From positions 1,612,001 to 1,676,000 of the forward strand of contig SMMW01000153.1 of NCBI GenBank assembly GCA_004794655.1: 64,000 nucleotides of DNA. The letters are read 5' to 3'. The first letter of the stretch is position 1. The number at the start of each line of letters is the position of its first letter. Below the pieces are notes generated by a model. The model did no database searches, was not told the DNA's origin, and saw nothing but the letters and a program-made list of their open reading frames with translations. Below, piece after piece: positions 26,889 through 37,124 of this stretch. The DNA is from Marisa cornuarietis (taxonomy: Eukaryota > Mollusca > Gastropoda > Architaenioglossa > Ampullariidae). The position numbers and the translations under genes are program-made.

Positions 26889-27017
26889 ATGCTGGAAGCA
26901 CTCTTTCAACGATGGGGCAGGCTGCATGTGTGGTCTCTTGCACTTGCTGCTGCTGGTTTGGCTTGGATAATGTACAGTGTGCGGCAAAAGTCAAGCAACA
27001 AAGCCACTTCTGATGGG
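26889..27017 (+). CDS. TYW1: TYW1 exon 1 (start, membrane segment)
   Basis: 43 codons ending in phase 0 at GGG|GTAATT. It contains a hydrophobic stretch (residues ~14-31) followed by basic residues, like the N-terminal anchor of animal TYW1. A TTTCAG acceptor-like site ends at 26887, and an in-frame upstream ATG at 26847 is the alternative start. Confidence 0.8.
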
Positions 27018-30000
27018 GTAATTTGCAGTAACATTTCATTGTCACTGCATGAAAAGTGATTTCCAAAACCAAAGTCATTTTGATACTTGTCTCAGTCTTT
27101 TGCTAACTATAATTGTATTAAAAAATTTTCGGTATACGCAGAAGTTTGTTTGTTCTGCACACATACTTTGATTCAAGAAAAGATAATGTTTGGGTAACAC
27201 TAGTAAGACACTAAATATTTTTACATAAACGTTTGAGTACATAGTTGCAGTGGTTGTTGTTTCAGGAAATCCCTAACAACCAGGGGAAAGGTGAAACTGA
27301 AACATTGCAAGTTTCCAGGAAAAAACCCTCTCGTAGAAAACGAAAGTTAAAAATTTTCTATGGAACACAAACAGGGAAATCTAAGGTATGGATAAAATAA
27401 TGATTTAATATGTCCTTGAACACAAAAATTTGCTCCCCTGCACACACAAATATATATGTGTACACAGTTAATTATTCATGTAATCATAGAAGGAGTTAGT
27501 ATAATTTGCATCTTCTTGGGACGGTCCGGTGGCACAATGGTTAGTGCTTGTCACTAATACAGTGAGGATTGGCTGTTCTGGGTTGTCTTGTCTGGGGCAC
27601 GCTGTTCTTTCTCTGCCTGTGTCATCTGTTTACAGGGCTGGTTGCTTTGCCGTGATATATCCCTAGTTGCTGGCTTGGTGTGACACACCAAATTTGCCCC
27701 ATCCCCCTAGCATTGGCTTCATTACTTTCTTTCTAGTACAAATCTTAGGTGTTTGTGATTTCATTATGTTTAATAAACAGACATGCTGTAAACTTTCTCG
27801 TCATTTCTACAGTAAATTAGGGTTTCCTATCTCACAAAAACACTCTTTAAATCGAGTAAGAAAACTTCAAATTATTTTCATAAAATTTGCAGAGAGAGTC
27901 TGATAATATAAAGGATTTATTGTCAGGAGTCTAAAAAACATAAACATTTTGATGTATCATTGTGTTGAAGGCATATGAAGGCTAATATTTCATCATTACT
28001 TGTCTTTGCATGTCTTTGATATGGATATAAAAACATGGAACAAATAATGAAAGCGATTTCTTGATCTATTGAGGTCATGATAATATTAACACATGCTTTA
28101 ATGATATTATTTACTGCAACTGACCAGCAAATACCTGATTTTAACTTGCTGTCTGAAAACTTTTTATAAAAGTTTCTTGTGTTGTATAGATGAAACTGGC
28201 TGGTAAATGTTACAGAAATGTTTTCTAAATATACCAAAATGTGGTTGAAAGGATTTTTTTCATTACAGTAGTAATACATTTAACAAATTTTGATGTAATT
28301 TTGAGCAGGCTTTTGCACAGCATCTTGCTGCAGAAGTGAAAACATTTGGCTATAATGTTGAGCTGGTTGATATGAAGATCTATGATCCTGAAGAAAACCT
28401 TGCTGATGAGGTCAGTTTGAGCTGGGTGGTGTTCTTTCTTTTGTGTGTTGGTTTGAATTTGTTTTTTTCCTTCTTTTCAGTTGTTTTTTTTTTTCATTTC
28501 TTAACATTACATCATTTTGGAATTTACAATGTATCTTTTATGGTTTTATGGTTAGTCGGTCTTTATTAGTTTATTGGAGTGGTTAAAGAGTGGTTGCTTA
28601 ATTTTTCTCTCATTTTTGGCTTTGGAAAAAGGGCTAAATAGATTGCAGTGTCAGAATCATGTATAATTTTATGGTCTACATTGTGTACTGCATTTTTTCC
28701 TGCTTATTTAGTATTGTGTTGACTTCCATTTCAAAGGGCACTGCTTTAAACTATTTTTATTATTCATTTCTTTTACATAATTTTTCTCTCTTACTAGGCT
28801 GTCGATGGCAGTGTTTGTGTGTTCCTGGTGTCCACATACACCGGGGGAAGACCACCAGAAGATGCTGAATGGTTTTACAAGTGGCTGGAGGATACAGCTT
28901 TGGATTTTCGTGTGCAAAAGACTCTTTTGTCTGGGATGTACTATGCTGTGTTTGGACTTGGAAATTCACTTTACAAAGAAAACTTCAATGTGGTATTGCT
29001 GTAGTTCATGACCTTTTTTTCAGATTTTTATAAATAAATGCATTTGAATTGAGTGGCCAGTTAGTAATGTTTTCAGGTGAGTAATGTGTTTAGTAAAAAC
29101 ATTTGGTCTCTTCATTGAGCGAGATGCTGTCTGGCAAAAAAAAAAAAAAAAGAGAACTTGCCATTTATGTTAAATTCCTTAAAGATACAATTTGTTGAGG
29201 TATGAAGAACATTACCTGTGCTAGTATTTAGGGTAAGTAACTATAGAAAAGTGATTTAGTTATTTGAAACTAGCAGTCACTTCCTATGGATCAGCTGTAT
29301 CATAGAGCATTGTTCATAAGACAGTTGTAATGCATATTATTTAGTGTAATCATTTGCATTGATATCCAAAAAAGAAAAGGATTCATTATTATGATGCAGT
29401 TTTACCTTGCAAGAAGATTAGGTGGCTTTTGAATTTTTTATTTGATGAGGTGGGAAGAAACCTAGATTCCTGGCTGCAGGAGTTGTCTGCTGTCCCACTC
29501 ATTTCCATGATGACTGGTGATGAGAACACAGTAGAAAGCAGGAATGGAGGTTTGTGCACAAGAGATTTTCTTGCCTCTTTGTTGGAGCGTAAACAATATT
29601 TTTGAGCTGTTTCTGGGTAACAGACTAATATAGCAGGCATGTGGCAGGCACTTTCGTGTCTCTTGACACTCACAGAATTTCTTGCACATCTCGCTCGCTC
29701 ACACACTTGCAGGCACGCATGCCTGCACACATGAACAAGCATACACTTGTAGGGGGACAGTGGAAACAAACTGAGATGTGTGTAACTGATTCTACCAGAG
29801 GATTCTTATCAATGGAGAGGATGGTTTAGTAACACTGTGTTAGGCACTTGTCTTCATTACGGTGCCTAGGGTTCAGATCTCATCATGAGCATGCTCTGTA
29901 TGAGCACTTGCTTACAGGGTCATCATTAGTTTGGTGTAAGATATCAGTCAGCTTCTTGTCTTAGCTCAGTAAAAGAAAAGATTGAAACAAAATATTCAAT

Positions 30001-33000
30001 GAAAATGTTTTACTTTCTACTGGGATCTTGATATAGGTATTGAAGAAGACTTTTTAGAGTGGAAGAAGGCTCTGTGGAAAATGTTAAGGCCAGCCCTGGA
30101 TGGTCGTAAAATAAAGCACTGCAAAGGAGATACGTGCAGCAAGAAATGTGAAAATTGTAAATCTGGCAAGCTTGGGGAGGCAGGGGATGCAACCCACGAG
30201 CACAGAAAAGGAGGCTGCAGCAGTGATGAAGAGGTAAGGTCAGATGTCATTTACACTGACTACAGGGAAAATACATTTGTTCATTATGATGCAGTATTAC
30301 ACTGACCACTGGAAAAACATTGTACATTATGATGGAATATTCCATTGACCACAAGAATATAGATTTGTTCATTATGATGAAGTTTTAATTACCTTTCGTT
30401 TAAAATACGAAGTTGATGTAGGTCTTCTTTTTCCAGGTTGGCAAATCTTAACAGTGTGTTCATTCAATTTCTTTGCTTTTGTGAATAAAGGTTTGAATTT
30501 GTTATCTGTGCATTTTCTTTCTCTCTCTCTGGCACCTGTTAAAATATTTTGCAGATTCAGTTTGAAACCACTAGTGAGGAAGAGGAGGAAAATGAAACTG
30601 AAGGCATGAAAGACTCAGGGCTTGTTGATGTAGAAGATTTAGGAAAACTCATGGAGCTTGCCAAAGTATGTAATTGCTACCATTGTCCAAATTTACAGAT
30701 CCAAAATTAAACTTTTGAAGTACATATTTAACCCTCTTGTTTCGACAAGCCACGATCGTGGCTTTGCCGGGTAGCACGGGCAAGGCGATTTTCATTACTT
30801 TTTATTGCAAAGTTCAAGTTTTGTCTTTTCCAAAAATGTCCAGGTTTCTTGGTCTAATGTTTATCTCAGAGCAGCGATAATAAAAAACAAACTTCACCCA
30901 CTGTCGTCTTCGTAATCTTCAGTTATAAGCCAGTCATTGTAATGTTATATTTTTATCTTGAACCAAGAGGATTAACTAGAAATAAACCTCATTTAATTAT
31001 AAAAAAATCATTAATAACAGACAGTACCTTGGATACCATTAGACGATGGCTTAGAGCTCATGTATTTATTTTCAGACAGCAAGAACAAAAGAGGAGAAAG
31101 AGATGGTGCAAGACAATGGAGAACCACGTGAAATGATCACTCCTCTTTTACGAGAGTCACTGGAGAAGCAAGGCTATCGGCTAATTGGTAGTCACTCTGG
31201 AGTGAAGCTTTGTCGCTGGACGAAGGTACAGTTGTAGTAAATTTTGTGTGGGTCTTACCGTCTCTGTTTAAGTTAATAGTCAAACTTTACATTGTGGTGT
31301 TGTAGTCACCAGATAAATTACATCGTGGCAATGTTGTCAAATAAATTACATCATGGTGCTGTAGTCAACAAATATATATGACATCATGAAGTTGTAGTCA
31401 ACAGATAAATCATATCATGCTTTCTTTTTCACTAAGCAGCTGCTCATGATTGTCTCTGATTTTTTGCTGACTACAGTCTATGCTGCGGGGAAGAGGAGGG
31501 TGCTACAAACACACTTTCTATGGCATTGAAAGTCACCGCTGTGTGGAAACCACTCCAAGTCTTGCATGTGCTAACAAATGTGTTTTCTGCTGGAGGTAAG
31601 CATTTTCGTTGGTGTATAGAATAAGATGGCAGTAAAGTGACGTTTTGTTTCCAAACCTTACCAGACATTTAACAACACTAATATTACCTAAGTGCATGAA
31701 ATTGTAAATAAAGAGTGTCAAGAAATCTGACTAAAGTAATCTTAGTTAAAAGTAAAAGCTTGTGTTTTTTTAGGATATTATTTGTTCCTTTCAGTTTTGG
31801 TAATTTTTCTGTCATACTGGCATGCTGTTTTTTTTTTTAAGGTCTGGCGTGTAGGTTTAGGTCTGACAGAGTTCAGACAGCAGACATCAGATTTGATAGA
31901 TTTTCAAAGCACTCAAATATTTACTGCAGTGTTGGGTTCACAGGCACCACACAAACCCAGTTGGCACTGAGTGGAAGTGGAAGATGGATGATCCTCAGAC
32001 GGTATTTGATGGAGCCCTTAAGAACCATGTCAAGCTTGTCAAGCAGTTTAAAGGTATGCTGCAAGAAGTGGCAGCAGAGGAACGCAGTGTGTTGATGACT
32101 TTGGGGACTTCATGTTGTTTTGTGGGAGAAACTGTAATGTCATTGTCTGTCCATGAGCTTATAGTTCAGATAAGAAGGTATTTTGTCTCCTGAATGTTTC
32201 TTCTTTTGTGGTTTATTTTGTTTTTTATTTAGGGTGTAAAGAGGCTAGTCATGAGTTCTAAAATGCTTCTCTGTGGGTGAGTAGGGAAGTTTTTGCATGG
32301 GAAGGATTCATATGTGCTCTATCAGTCTGTGTGTGTGTGTGTGGTTATTTTTGTAGGTTTTTTTTTTAAACGTCTTGAATTTGAAGTTTAGTTCCTAATT
32401 AATTTGTTGATGCTTCTGGCATATGCCTCCCAAAAGACATAGGAGGCAGAACATATCCTTTTCAAGAATCTGTTGGGTTTAATAGACTTTGGGTGTATAT
32501 TCTAAAATCCTACATGATTTTACAGGTCGTAAGAAGTATTGTATTTCCAAATGAACAAACCCCTCAAATGAGATGGTACTTGTAATTATGTTTGCTTGCT
32601 TTTGTGTGGCATGAAATAAAGGAGTCCCAGGCGTCAAGCCAGAGAGACTGGCAGAAGCTTTGGAGCCTCAGCACTGTGCTCTGTCTCTGGTGGGTGAGCC
32701 CATCATGTACCCAGAGATCAATGCTTTTGTCACCATGCTGCATGAGAAAGGAATCTCTTCTTTCCTAGTCACCAATGCCCAGTTTCCAGATGCTATCAGG
32801 TACAAGTCACTACATTCACATTCTTTAGGTTAACATTTTCAGTTTCTACTTTTGGCACAAACTTCTTGGACTTCTCAGAAATGATGCTTTTGTATCATAG
32901 GAACTTACAATCTTCGGTGTTTCAGCTGTGCAGCTTCTGAACGTTACTGTGCACAAATGAATGTAGATTATGTGTAAGCCTGACCCATGATTATATGAGA

Positions 33001-35242
33001 GTCTTTTTGGGGCAGCAGATGTGAAAATGTTGTGGTGGTGTTGTGTTGTTTTTCCATGTAGACCTGCCTCTAATTGTCCTCTGGGATAAATAAAGTCTTA
33101 TTTTAACCTTTCTGGAATATGCCTCGCTTTGAAACTTAGTCAAACATTCCCTGTTACTCTTTTGCAGGTTTATTATTATCAATAGACATACCACTGTTTA
33201 TTTTATTTTGTTTTATTTTTTTTGCCTTATCATTGTATGAGCATCTGTAACACATCTTAAACTTCCACATTTCTTTTCAGAGCCCTGCTGCCAGTTACTC
33301 AGCTGTATGTGAGTGTAGATGCTGCCACAAAAGAAAGTCTGAAGAAAATAGACCGCCCATTGTTTCGAGATTACTGGGAGCGGTTCTTAGACAGTCTGAA
33401 AGCCTTGTCTGAGAAACAGCAGAGAACGGTGTACAGGTTGACCCTTGTGAAAGGCTGGAATACTGAGGAGCTGGATAACTATGCTTCTCTGATCTCCATT
33501 GGCAACCCTGACTTTATTGAAGTTAAGGTGTGTTTGCTGGAATACTACTAGAAATTATGATTGCATGGTGAAGATAGTGACTGTAGAAGAGTTTTAGTGA
33601 AAAATGTTCCTTAAAAATACATTTGTAAAGAGAGCCTAAACACTTACTGGAAATTCTTGGGGTATGTAGGGGAAAAGAGGTGATATTTATGGTAAGCCAT
33701 AGTAAAAGTATGAATTGCTTAAATTGTGTTTGTGCAGGGTGTCACCTACTGTGGAGAGTCCAAAGCATCCAACTTAACAATGGTCAACGTCCCGTGGCAC
33801 GAGGAAGTGGTGGTCTTTGTCAAGCAGCTGGCGGAACGGCTGCCTGAGTATGAGCTTGCTTCAGAACACGAGCATTCAAACTGCCTCCTTCTGGCAAACA
33901 AACGGGTTTGTGTCACTTTTAACTTTTTATTAATATTATTATCACCTTATTTCTGCTGTTAGTGTTTTGTCTTTTAGTATCAAGTTTTTTTAAGCTGCAC
34001 CATATTGGCTTTGGCATAACTGGTGAAATATTTTTCCTGGAACTGGGGCTTTGTTTAGGAAACTAGTGGATAGACCCTGCCTCAGCCTGAAGCCAGCTAG
34101 CTGCCACACTAGGACTTGTAAAGCAGTTCTGTCTAAGCATTTGAAGTGCCCTGTCATTGTAGTTTTTTTGTAATAAGCTATGCTGTTTGTTTTCTTGAGC
34201 TGTGTTAGTTCTATGATTGCAAAACTGAGGACAAAAGCAACAGTCTGTTCATGTTCCATGCTGGCTTATGTTATTACTAGTAGTAAGATTGCTGGTTGGT
34301 GGACTTATTGCAATATCTGTTACAGCACCCTCTCGGTGTCTGCCCAGTAGGATTAGATCAGTAGATGAAAAGACAAGACAAGACAAATAATCAAAGAAAA
34401 TAATCTAGGAACTTGTTTTAAATAAACAATTATCTCCACAGAAATGCAGTTGGTGGGTTTTAAAGGATAAGCACAGATGCAGCTGGGTTTTTTTAAAGGA
34501 TAAGCAGATGAATTTGAAAGTATACAATTCACAATTTTTATAAAAGAAATTTCTGCTTTTTGATATATAATTTTCTGGTTTAGCTCTTGGAAATAAAAGA
34601 CTTATAAAGCATGAATAGATCGTTAATTAGGCATGTGAAATTTATTGGTTATCCGTTTTATACTAAAGAGTGCTATAGTTCCCTATAATGCAAAATCACA
34701 TCAAGGTGGAAGCACTTTCCTACTAAAACCAGCAACAGCAAAGAGTGCTTTTCAGCAATAACATTTGATTATATTTCAGCAGTAACGTTCAATTATTTTT
34801 CAACATTAAAATTTTATTTTTCAACAATAATATTTTATGCTTTTTAAACCAAGTGGAGGTTGAATTGTTTTGGGGGGTGAGGGGGAAGATACAAAAACAA
34901 AATTAGCGTGGCACTGTTGGGAGTAATTTAAGGGGAAGTAAGTCGGACCTAGGGCATCTCAATACTTTTATCTCCCTTCCTGCTCGATAAGAGCATTATC
35001 TCATTGCCATTGCCTTATTGCAGTTCAAGGTGGATGGCGAGTGGTGGACTTGGATCGACTATCCCAAGTTTCATTCCCTCATTCAGCAGTACACCAGCAG
35101 TAATGGAGCAGCGACTTTTACTGCCACGGACTACATGGCAAAGACTCCGGCGTGGGCAGTGTACGGCGCCACAGAGCAGGGGTTTGATCCTGTGGAAACG
35201 CGTTTTTATCGTAAAAAGCAGAAAGACATCACTGGCTGCTAG
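26889..35242 (+). CDS. TYW1: TYW1, tRNA 4-demethylwyosine synthase (14 exons, 714 aa)
   Basis: Radical-SAM enzyme of wybutosine synthesis: it converts N1-methylguanosine-37 of tRNA-Phe to 4-demethylwyosine using pyruvate and SAM (family knowledge). Coding exons: 26889-27017, 27266-27385, 28309-28410, 28798-28992, 29450-29549, 30037-30233, 30555-30665, 31076-31225, 31477-31595, 31944-32053, 32622-32799, 33281-33527, 33738-33905, 35024-35242. They sum to 2145 nt (714 codons plus TAG), every junction is GT/AG, and phases agree throughout. Order: N-terminal hydrophobic segment (~14-31), flavodoxin-like FMN domain (~73-245; loop GTQTGK at 76-81), acidic linker (~275-305), radical-SAM domain with CANKCVFCW (Cys399, 403, 406), C-terminal wyosine domain (~640-705). 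The length is close to the ~730 aa of vertebrate TYW1. An in-frame ATG at 26847 could add 14 residues, but TTTCAG just before 26888 suggests a 5' UTR acceptor. Nothing looks broken. Confidence 0.96.
27266..27385 (+). CDS. TYW1: TYW1 exon 2 (start of flavodoxin domain)
   Basis: 40 codons, phase 0 to 0. A lysine/arginine-rich stretch leads into [11 protein letters not shown], the FMN-phosphate loop of the flavodoxin-like domain. Acceptor TTTCAG, donor GTATGG. Confidence 0.95.
27519..27725 (+). repeat. tRNA-derived SINE (family B) in TYW1 intron 2
   Basis: Starts GGTCCGGTGGCACAATGG (A-box-like), then a degraded GGTT B-box region, followed by a body shared with copies at 14520, 41140 and 62990 (GCACGCTGTTCTTTCTCTG). 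The tRNA-like head, without a complete tRNA and with a long unrelated body, marks a SINE rather than a tRNA gene. Confidence 0.75.
28309..28410 (+). CDS. TYW1: TYW1 exon 3 (flavodoxin domain)
   Basis: 34 codons, phase 0 to 0, with the [12 protein letters not shown] strand aligning with the second beta-strand region of the TYW1 flavodoxin fold. Donor GTCAGT. Confidence 0.94.
28798..28992 (+). CDS. TYW1: TYW1 exon 4 (flavodoxin domain)
   Basis: 65 codons, phase 0 to 0. Contains the [19 protein letters not shown] and [10 protein letters not shown] motifs characteristic of diflavin and TYW1 FMN domains. Acceptor TTACTAG, donor GTATTG. Confidence 0.97.
29450..29549 (+). CDS. TYW1: TYW1 exon 5 (end of FMN fold, divergent)
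   Basis: 100 nt, phase 0 to 1. Encodes [12 protein letters not shown] then GDENTVES, matching the VGKNVDKWL...GEGD segment of TYW1. This divergent exon is easily missed. It is required because exon 6 starts in phase 1, and joining exon 4 straight to exon 6 would shift the frame into a stop. Acceptor GATGAG, donor GTTTGT. Confidence 0.88.
30037..30233 (+). CDS. TYW1: TYW1 exon 6 (linker, Cys-rich)
   Basis: 197 nt, phase 1 to 0. Begins [10 protein letters not shown], the TYW1 IEADFRAWK position, then a Lys/Cys-rich stretch ([10 protein letters not shown]) like the CGGHCKKGKC region of vertebrate TYW1. Donor GTAAGG. Confidence 0.93.
30249..30390 (+). repeat. Threefold ~52-bp direct repeat in TYW1 intron 6
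   Basis: Three imperfect copies of CACTGAC-CAC...TTCATTATGATGNAGT downstream of exon 6. Non-coding. Confidence 0.6.
30555..30665 (+). CDS. TYW1: TYW1 exon 7 (acidic linker)
   Basis: 37 codons, phase 0 to 0, with a Glu-rich run and then [10 protein letters not shown], conserved just before the radical-SAM domain. Acceptor TTGCAG, donor GTATGT. Confidence 0.93.
30747..30764. repeat. 18-bp perfect palindrome in TYW1 intron 7
   Basis: AAGCCACGATCGTGGCTT reads the same on both strands. It lies 15 bp after TTAACCCT, which resembles the TTAA target plus CCC end of piggyBac-type elements. No matching right end was found. Confidence 0.6.
31076..31225 (+). CDS. TYW1: TYW1 exon 8 (entry to radical-SAM domain)
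   Basis: 50 codons, phase 0 to 0. Encodes [18 protein letters not shown] and [13 protein letters not shown], the conserved lead-in to the catalytic barrel. Acceptor TTTTCAG, donor GTACAG. Confidence 0.96.
31289..31420 (+). repeat. ~37-bp direct repeats in TYW1 intron 8
   Basis: About four imperfect copies of GTAGTCANCAGATAAATNA plus CATCATGG. Intronic, no coding content. Confidence 0.55.
31477..31595 (+). CDS. TYW1: TYW1 exon 9 ([4Fe-4S] cluster motif)
   Basis: 119 nt, phase 0 to 2. Carries [15 protein letters not shown] and [10 protein letters not shown]: the Cx3Cx2C motif that binds the SAM-cleaving cluster is intact (Cys399, Cys403, Cys406). Donor GTAAGC. Confidence 0.98.
31944..32053 (+). 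CDS. TYW1: TYW1 exon 10 (radical-SAM barrel)
   Basis: 110 nt, phase 2 to 1. Completes [18 protein letters not shown], directly after the cluster motif, ending in VKQFKG. Acceptor TTCACAG, donor GTATGC. Confidence 0.97.
32622..32799 (+). CDS. TYW1: TYW1 exon 11 (radical-SAM barrel)
   Basis: 178 nt, phase 1 to 2. Encodes [26 protein letters not shown] (the GEP SAM-binding motif) and [14 protein letters not shown]. The acceptor ATAAAG has a weak pyrimidine tract. Confidence 0.96.
33281..33527 (+). CDS. TYW1: TYW1 exon 12 (radical-SAM barrel)
   Basis: 247 nt, phase 2 to 0. Encodes [33 protein letters not shown] and GNPDFIEVK, near-invariant in TYW1. Acceptor TTTTCAG, donor GTGTGT. Confidence 0.98.
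33738..33905 (+). CDS. TYW1: TYW1 exon 13 (end of barrel)
   Basis: 56 codons, phase 0 to 0. Encodes [22 protein letters not shown] and [10 protein letters not shown], all conserved. Acceptor TGTGCAG, donor GTTTGT. Confidence 0.97.
35024..35242 (+). CDS. TYW1: TYW1 exon 14 (C-terminal wyosine domain, stop)
   Basis: 72 codons plus TAG. Encodes [36 protein letters not shown] and a basic tail ending ITGC, matching the conserved C-terminus (ISGC in vertebrates). Acceptor TTGCAG. Confidence 0.97.
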   Translation, partial: FKVDGEWWTWIDYPKFHSLIQQYTSSNGAATFTATDYMAKTPAWAVYGATEQGFDPVETRFYRKKQKDITGC

Positions 35243-36345
35243 ACTCTGAGTACGGGTGGAGAAAGATTCATTCTTTAGCAAACCGAGCCTCTATGACAAA
35301 GAGACTTATCTTTAAGATTTAAACAGAAAATTTAACTATTATACATGTGTGCTGATATTGTATGTTTGTTTCATTAACCACAGTGTGTGTTTGTGTGTGC
35401 ATGTGCCTGCACATCAGTTCTTTTTTTTGTTTTTTTTTGGTTTGAAGAAACGCTAAGGCCTCATCTGGTGGTGAGATTTGTAGGAATGATGGGTGTATCC
35501 TAGGAAAATTTTGAAGAAAGAAGATAATAAGTCACTTTGTTTCAGTACTTTTTTGTGTGTTTTTTTTTAATTATCATTTTTTTTTTTTCAGCATGACTAG
35601 AATCTCATTATTGAAGTACATGAAATATCGGCATTATTTTCACTGAGGCAACAGTAGGGTTCTCATCCGTCTGTTAGTGATGGATGCCCACATCATGACC
35701 AGTTTAATCACTGGATTTATTATCTGCGCAATCATCACATTCACAGAGACTATTTCTTTTTGGTGTCTAATGGTTATGTAATAGAGCTGTCGCCAGCTTT
35801 ATGGTGTTTACATGGCCAGCTACTTTGCCTTGATACAGTGATGTAGCCTTATTTGCTGGCTCAGCGTTAAACACTCACCCCTCTAGCCTTATGGTGTCTT
35901 AAGGTTTGCCATAAACCTTTACCTGCTTTCATTTCTTAATATGGCAGGTGGTGGGACATTCTCCAGAATGACAAGGCAGTACTGGGCATGGGGAGTGCTT
36001 CAATCTGAGATTACTCAAAGTGAATGTGTTCACATTACATTGTTTTGATAGCACCGCGTTTCCAGGTCGAGCAATATGTGTAAAAAAAAAAAAATACTCG
36101 ATAGCAAATGGGGCTGGTAGAGAGTGTGTGAAGTTTTTGTTTGACTGCATTGTGATGTTTGTGAGTAGGATGGCGCTGTGTGTGTGTGAGAGAGAGAGAG
36201 AAAGAATTGTGAGGGAGTTTAAGTGTGCTTGCAAAAGTGGGAAAATGGTGAAACATCAAGACCCTCAGAAGACAAGCATGCATTCTTTGTTAGCACGAGC
36301 TCCCGTGAATCCACTTTTTATTGTTGAGGACTGGAAATGATGACA
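35243..36345. other. TYW1 3' UTR / intergenic, with decayed SINE
   Basis: Holds the presumed TYW1 3' UTR, T-rich runs, a decayed family-B SINE at 35765-35905 (plus) and a short GA run. No coding exon is visible. Confidence 0.5.
35765..35905 (+). repeat. Degenerate family-B SINE
   Basis: Shares the TTTACATGGCCAGCTACTTTG and GATGTAGCCTTATTTGCTGG body with better copies at 27519 and 41140; the tRNA-like head is eroded. Confidence 0.5.
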
Positions 36346-36351
36346 AATAAA
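36346..36351 (+). promoter_or_regulatory. Candidate polyadenylation signal for TYW1
   Basis: AATAAA 1.1 kb past the TYW1 stop codon, followed by GT-rich sequence. It is the clearest plus-strand signal before the convergent minus-strand gene. Only a candidate. Confidence 0.35.
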
Positions 36352-36631
36352 GGGAGTGACTCTTGTGGCTGTTCGTGTTGACTTTTGCAAGTACCTGAGA
36401 TACTTGTGCGTGTACGTTAGTTATGCATGCTATGCTTTACCATTTTGGGTGTGTGGGGTGGGGAGGATTTAAAAAAACAAAAAAGAGGTTGGACTTTTTT
36501 TATACGGAGCTTGCCATTTTCTTTCATGAAGAATCTGACGTTGACATGGGCGATCGGGATGTGTAAATTTAAGCATACACGCATCCAAGTAAACACTAGC
36601 ACTGTCTTACAGCACATCTATCGTAAACTCT

Positions 36632-36637
36632 TTTATT
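36632..36637 (-). promoter_or_regulatory. Candidate polyadenylation signal for the EGF/chitin-binding gene
   Basis: AATAAA on the minus strand (TTTATT on plus), 240 bp past the stop codon at 36877. A second minus-strand AATAAA is at 36317-36322. The two convergent genes would then end within roughly 0.3 kb of each other. Confidence 0.4.
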
Positions 36638-36876
36638 AATAGTAGAGCAATAGTTTGTGAAACAAAACCGTCAAGAACAAACTATGTCAACAAAAAAATC
36701 ATGAACATCGCCTCTGACCTGCGTAACAACACCTCCGGCATCCTCCTGCGGGGAGTCGTCTGCGTTACTGTTAACTGCCTGATTTGCCGTCAGCTTAGAG
36801 CTCTTTCTTGTGGAAGGGGAAATAATTATGCTTAGCGAAAGGAAGGAGCTGCCTGACAGCGTGCAGGGAGCCAACT

Positions 36877-37124
36877 CTACCCGCGCAACGAAGTGTAGAA
36901 GTTCCTGACAACATCACAGAAGAGGCGGCCGGTGTCGGTGGCGGGCTGGCACGAGGATGCCAGCACATCGAACTTGAGTCCCGTGCTGCACGTGGCCAGG
37001 GTCAGGCTGCCTCTGCTGCACTGGAAGTACGTGGTGCACGTGGCGTCATTGAAGTTGGGGTACGAGAAGCTGACTACGTCATTGGGGCACAGGAAAGGCT
37101 GCCCGTTCGGGCACTGGGTGGTTG
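36877..37124 (-). CDS. Exon 18: C-terminal chitin-binding type-2 domain and stop
   Basis: 248 nt ending in TAG. Cys at 679, 687, 704, 710, 720, 733 and 744 with CTTYFQC and the GLKFD core, followed by a 12-residue tail. The base composition is noticeably GC-richer than the flanking introns. Acceptor TTCCAG. Confidence 0.9.

Noticed and set aside
29840..29945. Possible SINE with GGTTCAGATCTC in TYW1 intron 5.
   Set aside because: Only a B-box-like word and weak body similarity; too diverged to assign.
28993..30036. Apparent loss of the TYW1 exon between the AVFGLGN exon and the IEEDF exon.
   Set aside because: A divergent exon at 29450-29549 ([12 protein letters not shown]) has the required 3n+1 length and both splice sites, so the gene is complete.
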